The notes beneath the pieces are model-generated. The model saw only the letters and a program-made list of their open reading frames with translations. It was not told the DNA's origin and did no database searches. The translations under genes were made by a program, and so were the position numbers. Positions 39,801 to 48,115 of a DNA stretch of 64,000 nt are shown here, one piece after another. The stretch comes from Reticulitermes speratus (lineage: Eukaryota > Arthropoda > Insecta > Blattodea > Rhinotermitidae), in contig JAJKFL010000003.1 of the NCBI GenBank assembly GCA_021186555.1, forward strand, positions 31,670,908 through 31,734,907, in the 5' to 3' direction. Within the stretch, counting starts at the first letter, position 1. The number at the start of each line of letters is the position of its first letter.

Positions 39801-42800
39801 GAAATGTGAAACAAGTAAATACAGAAAATTCCATTAATCCAACTCATAAGGAACCAGACAGGTGCCAAATTACTAATTATTCCGGATTATCAGACGGTAC
39901 CTATACTGACCTACGTTCTTACAGGTAATTTTTTGTTACCGATCCTACACTTGGGCAGTACAGCTAATCACCGGAGTATTCCATTTCATCTGCTGCTTCA
40001 GCATCATAAGGGTCCTCTTCTGTGGTTTCTGGGGTCTTCATAGATGAAGAACGTGACAGAGTAGGAAACAAGGAATCAGGAGATACCACAATGGTTGATG
40101 TACAGACACTCTTGGGGGTCTCTGTAAACGTGTCCCCGAAATCTGCCTGTTTCAATGATAAAGCTTTTTTTCTGGTAAAAAGCAAAACTTCCAGGCTTGG
40201 GACAACTCATCGCAAGTGCCAGATTATCAAGATTTTCAAATTATAACACATCAGATTAATGGAATTTTTCTGTATATGTTAAGACATGCAAGTTCTTTTA
40301 ACAATTTCGGTAAATCATATCTGACATATGGAAAAACTTTGTCCATCCTGGTGGTTATATGTTAATGGTAAGTTGTCATTACACTATTATAGGGCTGATT
40401 GAGTGACGCTGTTATAAAACATATAACCAAAGAAAATAAATATGAAGGAAAATGTACATGAGTGACAGAAGCATTTACTGTAACAATCTTCTTACTACCA
40501 CAAGAAAATTCCATTATAACAGTTTTAATGTAAGCATACCTAAAAAATTACTGTCTTCTGGAATGTGACACCATGTAATCCAACAGAAATTTACCAATGC
40601 TTCAGAGCAACCTGCTGTAAAAGAGCTGGTAAATTTCTAACAGACTACATGGTGTCATAGCACACGGTAGCGCAGTTGGTTGAGGCACTGCGCTACAAAC
40701 CGGAACATCGCGGGTCGATTCCTGATGGTGTCACTGGAATTTTTCATTGACATAATCGTTTTGGTCGCACTATGGCCCTGGGGTCGACTCAGCCTCTAAC
40801 AGAAATGAGTACCAGGAATCTTTCCTGGGGGGTAAAGGCGTCTGGTGCGTAGGGCTGACAACCTTACCACCTTCATGTGCCGAGTGTCTAAAAATCTGGG
40901 AGCCTCAACTTCCTGGGACCCTAAGGGCCTGCCAAGGCCTGTAATGGGATTGGTTTACCTTTGCTTTACATGGTGTCATACCTCAAATCTTGTACATTGA
41001 TACTTGCAAGTCAGCAATTTGGAATGAAAGCTTACACAAAATTAGTAATGTTAATGGATTTAAGTAGTAAACTCTGCCACATCAAAAAATTTAATTCCCA
41101 ACAGTACACATTATCACATGAGATTCAACGATTTCTCCTCATGTTCTTACTACATGCTTGGTGTAGCTACACTAGCACTGAATTACATAATAAGATTGGT
41201 GAACACATTATCTTAGCTTGCCCTCCTATCAGTCACATATCACATGGATAAAAGAACTATGCCACTCACAGTACTGTCACACCCTGTGAAGTGAATAACA
41301 CAGTCTGCATTATGTAACTGGTACACTCATCTGCCATCACTTCCCAGTGTGTAATACACCAACAGCTACTAATTTTATCATATGCTTCTTGTTCTTTCTC
41401 TAGTCTAGTACTGCTACTCTTTCGCCACTGCCACATAAACTTTTGATTCAGAAGGCTTAAGCATACATCCCTCCTTTAACTCCGTTGGTGTGATAAGCCC
41501 TACACTATATTACCATTAAGTGTGACATGCTGATAATTCCCCACAGCTTCAGAAAAACTTATCCCTTTAGTGTGACAGTTGGAAATAACCCCAAGACTTA
41601 AAAAAGTTGGTACGTGCTGCCATTCATGAGCAACAGCAAAACTACTGATACAAGAGATATAAGACAGATAGGCACACACAGTGAGAGAGAGAGACAGACA
41701 GACAGAAAGAGAGAGAAGGTATAAGAACATTTCAGGGTAACGAATACTACGTTTTCTAATATTAGCACGCGCTTTTGCAATAAACAATCAAAGCAGTTCT
41801 TTGTAGGCTTATTTGGAACCTATTATGTATCATTTACAAAATCCTTTTTATACCTTTTCTGCATTTTTATGTATTAAACCATTTTTCTCTCTACACAACA
41901 ATACCTGGACATATTTCTGTTGGACATTGAAAACATGGTTACTGAAAATACCAGAAAAGCATTCACAAAAGCAAAAATCTGATGTTAGTTTTAAAACTTT
42001 CGCAGCGACATGATTCAATATAGTCTTCTCGGGCACACAGCCGCGTCAACTTGTTTAAATACAACGTTTCGGGGACTAGCTCCGTCCCCATCCTCAGGCA
42101 AAACTCCTATTTATGTCCTCCCCGTAGAGGTGCTTGATATAAATTTTAAAACTTTCACGGCGACATGATTCAATATAGTCTTCTTGGGCGCACGTTGTAT
42201 TTAAACGAGTTGACACGGCTGTGCGCCCGAGAAGACTATATTGAATCATGTCGCCGCGAAAGTTTTAAAACTTATATCAAGCACCTCTACGGGGAGGACA
42301 TAAATAGGAAAAGTTTTGCCTGAGGATGGGGACGGAGCTAGTCCCCGAAACATTGTATTTAAACGAGTTGACGCGGCTGTGCGCCCGAGAAGACTATATT
42401 GAAAAATCTGATGTTCATTTCTCAGTAGAAAAGTGACAATGGCTTGGGAATCAGACTGACATTTAATTACATAGCAGAAGGGTTATGGGGAAAAAAGTAC
42501 ACTTATGAGACCACTATACTCGTGTGTGTGTGTGTGTGTGTGTGAGAGAAGGGGGGGGGGGGTGAAAGAGAGAGAGTGTGCACATGCATGCGGAAATCTT
42601 GTATGAACATTATGCCTATGAGACCTCGCACATTTTTATTTTCCTACAGTCAGTAATACAAACTGACAACTGTGGAATAATGTCTCAATTCCCAGTTGGG
42701 GGCAAGGGACTTCTACCTTTTCCAAAACATCCAGATCAGCTTCTGCAGCATATTTACAGTAGGAAAATTCTGGATGTACTAGGACTCCATCACACAACAA

Positions 42801-45800
42801 TGTGCACATGACTGAATCATACCAGCCCATGAGCTAAGTGCTTTTCACTGCTGGATTACAAAATTGACACTACCTACACAAAATTTCAACAACAGAACAT
42901 CTTCCTCAATCATTTCAAGAAAATAAGGCAAAATAATAAATTCATTTGAACATACAATTCTTGAATTTGTTCTTGTTACAAGCTGAAATAATTTACAATA
43001 TATCAAATACATTAACAAAATGCCTCATATTAGCTTCTGTTATTGCAATAAAATGTGAATTCATGTTTCAGTTCTTCAAAATACAAGTATCAGATCACTC
43101 TTAGGAAATAACACTTACCTACTGATAACTTCTCCATCTCTAAACTCAGCCTAATTTTTGGAATTGTGTAGTTTGGGTCATCATTTTCAGGTTTTGGATT
43201 TAACTGCAGCTGTGCTGATGAATTGATCGGACCAAGCACTTGAACACATTACAGACAGAACAGAAAACTCATGTTATTCAACATTCAGTCACACAAATAT
43301 TAAAATAATTTAAACTTCACTGACAACAAACTAATCTATGAAGAAGCATTAATATGACCTCCACAGCAACTGACATTCCTGCATTCACTTGAGGGGTAAG
43401 GGTGGTTATCATGTGACTCATCCTTGGAGGGAGAGAGACAAAGTTGCACTGTTGCTTCAGTAGAATGCAGTGATAATGAGTTCAGTGAAAATAAATTCTA
43501 GTAATGTGTAGGAAACAGATGAGAATTTCCTAAACAGTATGTTTCAAATTAAACCTGATAAAGTCGATGAAAAAGCATGGTAACAGGATAGCCAAAACAC
43601 ACTGTGGTCCACCTCCAACTCACTAAATGTTATCTGAATGCAGAAAGCAAGACAAAGAGTTAAAGAAGTTACACAATCATAAACACTCTTTCTGTAAACA
43701 TTGCAAAATGACCTGACCTAGGAGAAGAGGTAAAGAACTGAATACCAAACCACAAAAACAACAGAATTTCAGCATCTATAAAAATCACTTCTAAAGCAAG
43801 AAGATGTGTGGGGTAAAATCTTGGTGATAGAGACTTGTGAAGAGGCACGAGACAACTGTGAAGTCTTCAAGAAATGTGGGATCAGTACTGGCCTTGATGG
43901 TATATATTACCCTTCTTTAAATTAGAGAAAATTCATACACAAAGACATATGCATTTACTTACTGTAATTATATCCTTCTGGTTGCTCCAGCTTTGTGCAA
44001 ATTCCTTGTTTAAAACAAATTCTTCACTTCTTCAGTTGGTTTACCTGAGAAGAACATGGACTGAGGGTTCCAATACATGGAAAGCCCTTCTAGGGTCAAT
44101 ACCTGAAAGAAAACACAATGAAAATACTACATACCATGTTCTATTGCAGATGGTAGATTTCAAGAACTCCTGTTTGTACGAAAATTACTTAATGCACTAC
44201 AATTAGATTTCAAAACCTCTGTTTCATTTTATCTTCCAAAGCATTCTACATGACAGACCTAAAATTAATCACCTGTTAAAAACACAGCATTCATCAGCTA
44301 TGTACAAATTTAAAAATACATATATTCTGTTAATAGTACAAGACAGAATGTATACAAGCTTAGTTTTGTGTGGGATTTTTATTTTTCAACACACAGAGAA
44401 ACCCCATAATTACAGCCAGACGCCATGGTCAGTCACATCGTCATCATCAATTGTTTAGAATTTCAAGTTTTTCGGTGACGGTATTCAAATCTTTGTCTAC
44501 AAACATCAGTATTCACTTATAGCTGAAACATTCCATTCACTTCAAAGCTCTCCTGACTAGCTTGGTTTTCCTAATGGCATACTCCATACTAACATAAACT
44601 TTGACTCTCATACTATTGATACTAGACAAAGACAAAATTTGTATTTACCTCAAGCTAATTTAACTATTTATCAGAGAGGACCTTATTATGCGGGTATAAA
44701 GATATTTAATAAATTACCCATAGAGATTAAGAATACCTCAAATAAATTTAAAAAGTTTAAGGTTGAATTAAGGCATTTTTTGAATACTCACTCGTTTTAT
44801 ACTGTGGATGAGTACCTTAATGGATAACTATTACACTGTGGATGAGTACCTTAATGGATAACTATTACAATTAAAATATTAGTTTATATTGTTTGTATTT
44901 AGTATTCTGTTTGTTTTAGGTGTGATTATTAATGTAAGTATTTTATGCTTTTATACTTGAGTTTGTGACGTGTTCTATATCCATTTATTGGATTTCTGGA
45001 ACTTACAAATACCAATATAAATTACAATTCACTGGGGTTAAAACTTCCCTGGCTGTTAACATTCTGAATAGGAAATGCACTAGACAAAACTTCATTTAGA
45101 TAAAATATCGCTACTTTGTACTTCATTTTGACACATTTTAATTAATGGCAGTTTCAGTGTATATGATAAGGTAAAGTTTTTCCATGATGCAACCCTTTGA
45201 CATTCAAATTAAATGCCTGGTAGGAGCTGCAGAGGACCAAAATATAAATGAGATCTGCATAAGACCAATAACTGCCATCACCTTAACCTGCTGAAAGGCA
45301 TTTTGTGCATCACACTGCATGACATGTACACCTGACGTTAGGCACCAAAGTTTTAAAGAACACATCACAAAAACATACATTGGAGTGGAAGTCCATGCCC
45401 TGATTACTTCACTTCCAAGGACAAAACTGCAGTGACTGTCATTCTGATTATCCCACTGTACATAAAACATGTTATTATTGCTCACCTTATAAATGATGGT
45501 AGCTGCATCTTGCAAAACACATGCTTTCCAGTTCTCATCTGTTGAGTGTACAGACAGATTATGGAGTGTGATGCCCAGAGAGAAAGGATGTTCTGGCTTT
45601 GTCACTTTATCCTCATAGCGAACATGAATGTCAGTGATTTTCACTTGCACATTCTTGATAATCTGTGTTGCAATCTTCTCCACGAATGTATCATTTGGTT
45701 TTGGTTTACCTGTAATTGTATAACAATATTATGTTACATTTTATATAGGAAAATTCAAAATAAAACTAATGTAGAATACGAGTAATTTCAGGCTTCTGCC

Positions 45801-48084
45801 GCAATGTAGATGAGATCTGTGTTCATCTGGGATATTATGTAGCACAGAGTAGTAATTCTGTACCGATGTTTTGGGACGACCTATCGGTCCCATCTTCAAG
45901 GGTCAAGAAGTCCAAGAAGACTTGACTTCTTGACCCTTGAAGATGGGACTGATAGGTTGTCCCAAAACGTCTGTACAGAATTACCACTCTACGCCGTGTA
46001 ATATCCCAGAAGAGCGCAGATCTAATGTATAATAATTTAACTTGTTATTTCCTTAATAATACTGAACTATTTGCAACAGTTTACTCATGAACACTTTCAA
46101 AGACAGGTGTATGTGTAATGGGAGCAATATTTAACTGTGAACATGCCAACACAATCATAATATATATCAGAATTTGTGCCACGTTGTTTGCTTTTTCTTT
46201 ATTGCAAACATATGCAGTAAGGGTAAATGATATGATTTTTGCCAACATACACACACACACACAAACCAACCACCTACTCTTGGTTTCTAAACACCCAAAC
46301 CCAAGTCTAACCTTGCTTCATACACACACAGACACAAAGTTGAACATCAGTTTATATACACATACACCTTAGAGGACTACTTTTTCTGTACCCTGACAAC
46401 TGTGACTTTTGTTTCTATGACAATACTCTACCATGGCAAAGAATCATATATGAAAAACAATAAAGGCAAAGTAGAAATTAAGGCATATGATTAAATTTGC
46501 ATACACACTTATGAATATCCATTAAAGAAATTAAAGAAATAATAATAACAATAATAATAATAATATCTCAAAACAGCTGGTAAATGTCAAATGGAAAGCT
46601 GTTAAGTGGTACAACAAAGTTAACCATTACACCGTTATACACTGGTGCAAAACCTTTACACTATTATACACTGGTGCAGAAATAGGTATTCAAAAATCAT
46701 CACAACGCAAAGTTGTCCACAATAAATGTCAATATTTCAAACAGAACAACCAACTCGCTGTGAATAAACCAGAACACATCAAGATTTCTTATGTAATATT
46801 ACTGTATGAGGGACCTTCAGAATGTGCACTTTTTCCCCAGACATTTTTTGCTTATCTTTCAGATATTACAAATGTATTATTTCTCAATACAACCTCCCTG
46901 CTTCTCAATACACTGTGCCCATTTGTCTACAAGCTTCTTAAAGGCAACAGAATAGAAGTTCTTTGGTTGTGTGCAAAATCAGTCATGCACTACCTCCTTC
47001 ATATCATCACCATCCGCAAATTGTCAACCTCACAACGTCTCCTTTAGGGGTCCCAACAGATAAAAATCCAAACAAGCCAGGACTGAGTTATTGGCTGGGT
47101 GATCAAAAACTTCCCAATTCAGTATGAAGGGTGGTCACTGTATGGGCACCAACATGACAGCATGCATTCTCAAGTAACCAAAGAACACCCTGTGTCAGTC
47201 CTCCTCTCCGTTTTGTGCAAACAGCTGGTTGCAGCTCATTTTGCAGCACATTGAAATGCTGTGCACTTGTTACTGTGATCCCATCTCTAGGCCACGACAA
47301 GAATTTCTTGGAAACAGGAGAACTTGTGTGTTTCCCCTGCATGCTGTGTCATTTGTTCTTTAGTTCATAATGATGAATCTTGGTCTCATCCCCCATAATG
47401 ATGCAATTTAAAAAGTTTTCTCCTTCATAGTAATAACATTCCAAATGACAGTAGCAGATGTCCACATGACAGTGCTTTTGCTCTTTTGTCAATTGCCTGA
47501 GCACCAATCTTGCACAAACCTTGAGAAGCCAGAGCCTGTCATGCACTACTGAATATGGAGACCCTTGGCTAACATTTAATTGTTGAGCAATTTCTACAGT
47601 ACTGACTCTTCTATTCTGGGCAGCCATGGCTCTGGCTTCTTCCAATTTCTCACTTGTGGTTACTGTTGAGGAGTATCCTGAGTTCTCTGCAACAGTCATG
47701 CTTGTCCAGCCTTTCTTGAACATTTCTATCGACGCCTTATCCCAGAAAGAGCACTGTTCCCACACTTAGCACATAAACATGTGTGTATTTCAGCAGCTTC
47801 ACACCTTCTGCCCATGAAAAAAGTAACAAAAGATCTGGTCTTGCTTGGTGTAAACCACAAGTGGTGCAGCCATGTTCACTGCTCAACAGCAACTCACACA
47901 ATAACAGCAAGGTCAAGACCACCAGTGTGCTGACATACCACATAACCAGTTACAAAGCTGCCAACTGTCAAAGGTTTACCTCATACAAGTAACTACAAGG
48001 AAAAAGTGTGGAAACATTTTGAAGATCCCTCATATTAATGTATTACTAACATTATGCTTCTGCTGCTACCACCCCAGCACCAGC

Positions 48085-48115
<31 letters not shown>

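Noticed and set aside
40665..40740. A tRNA gene
   Set aside because: Boxes A and B are present but the cloverleaf does not close and a SINE body follows, so it is a SINE head.
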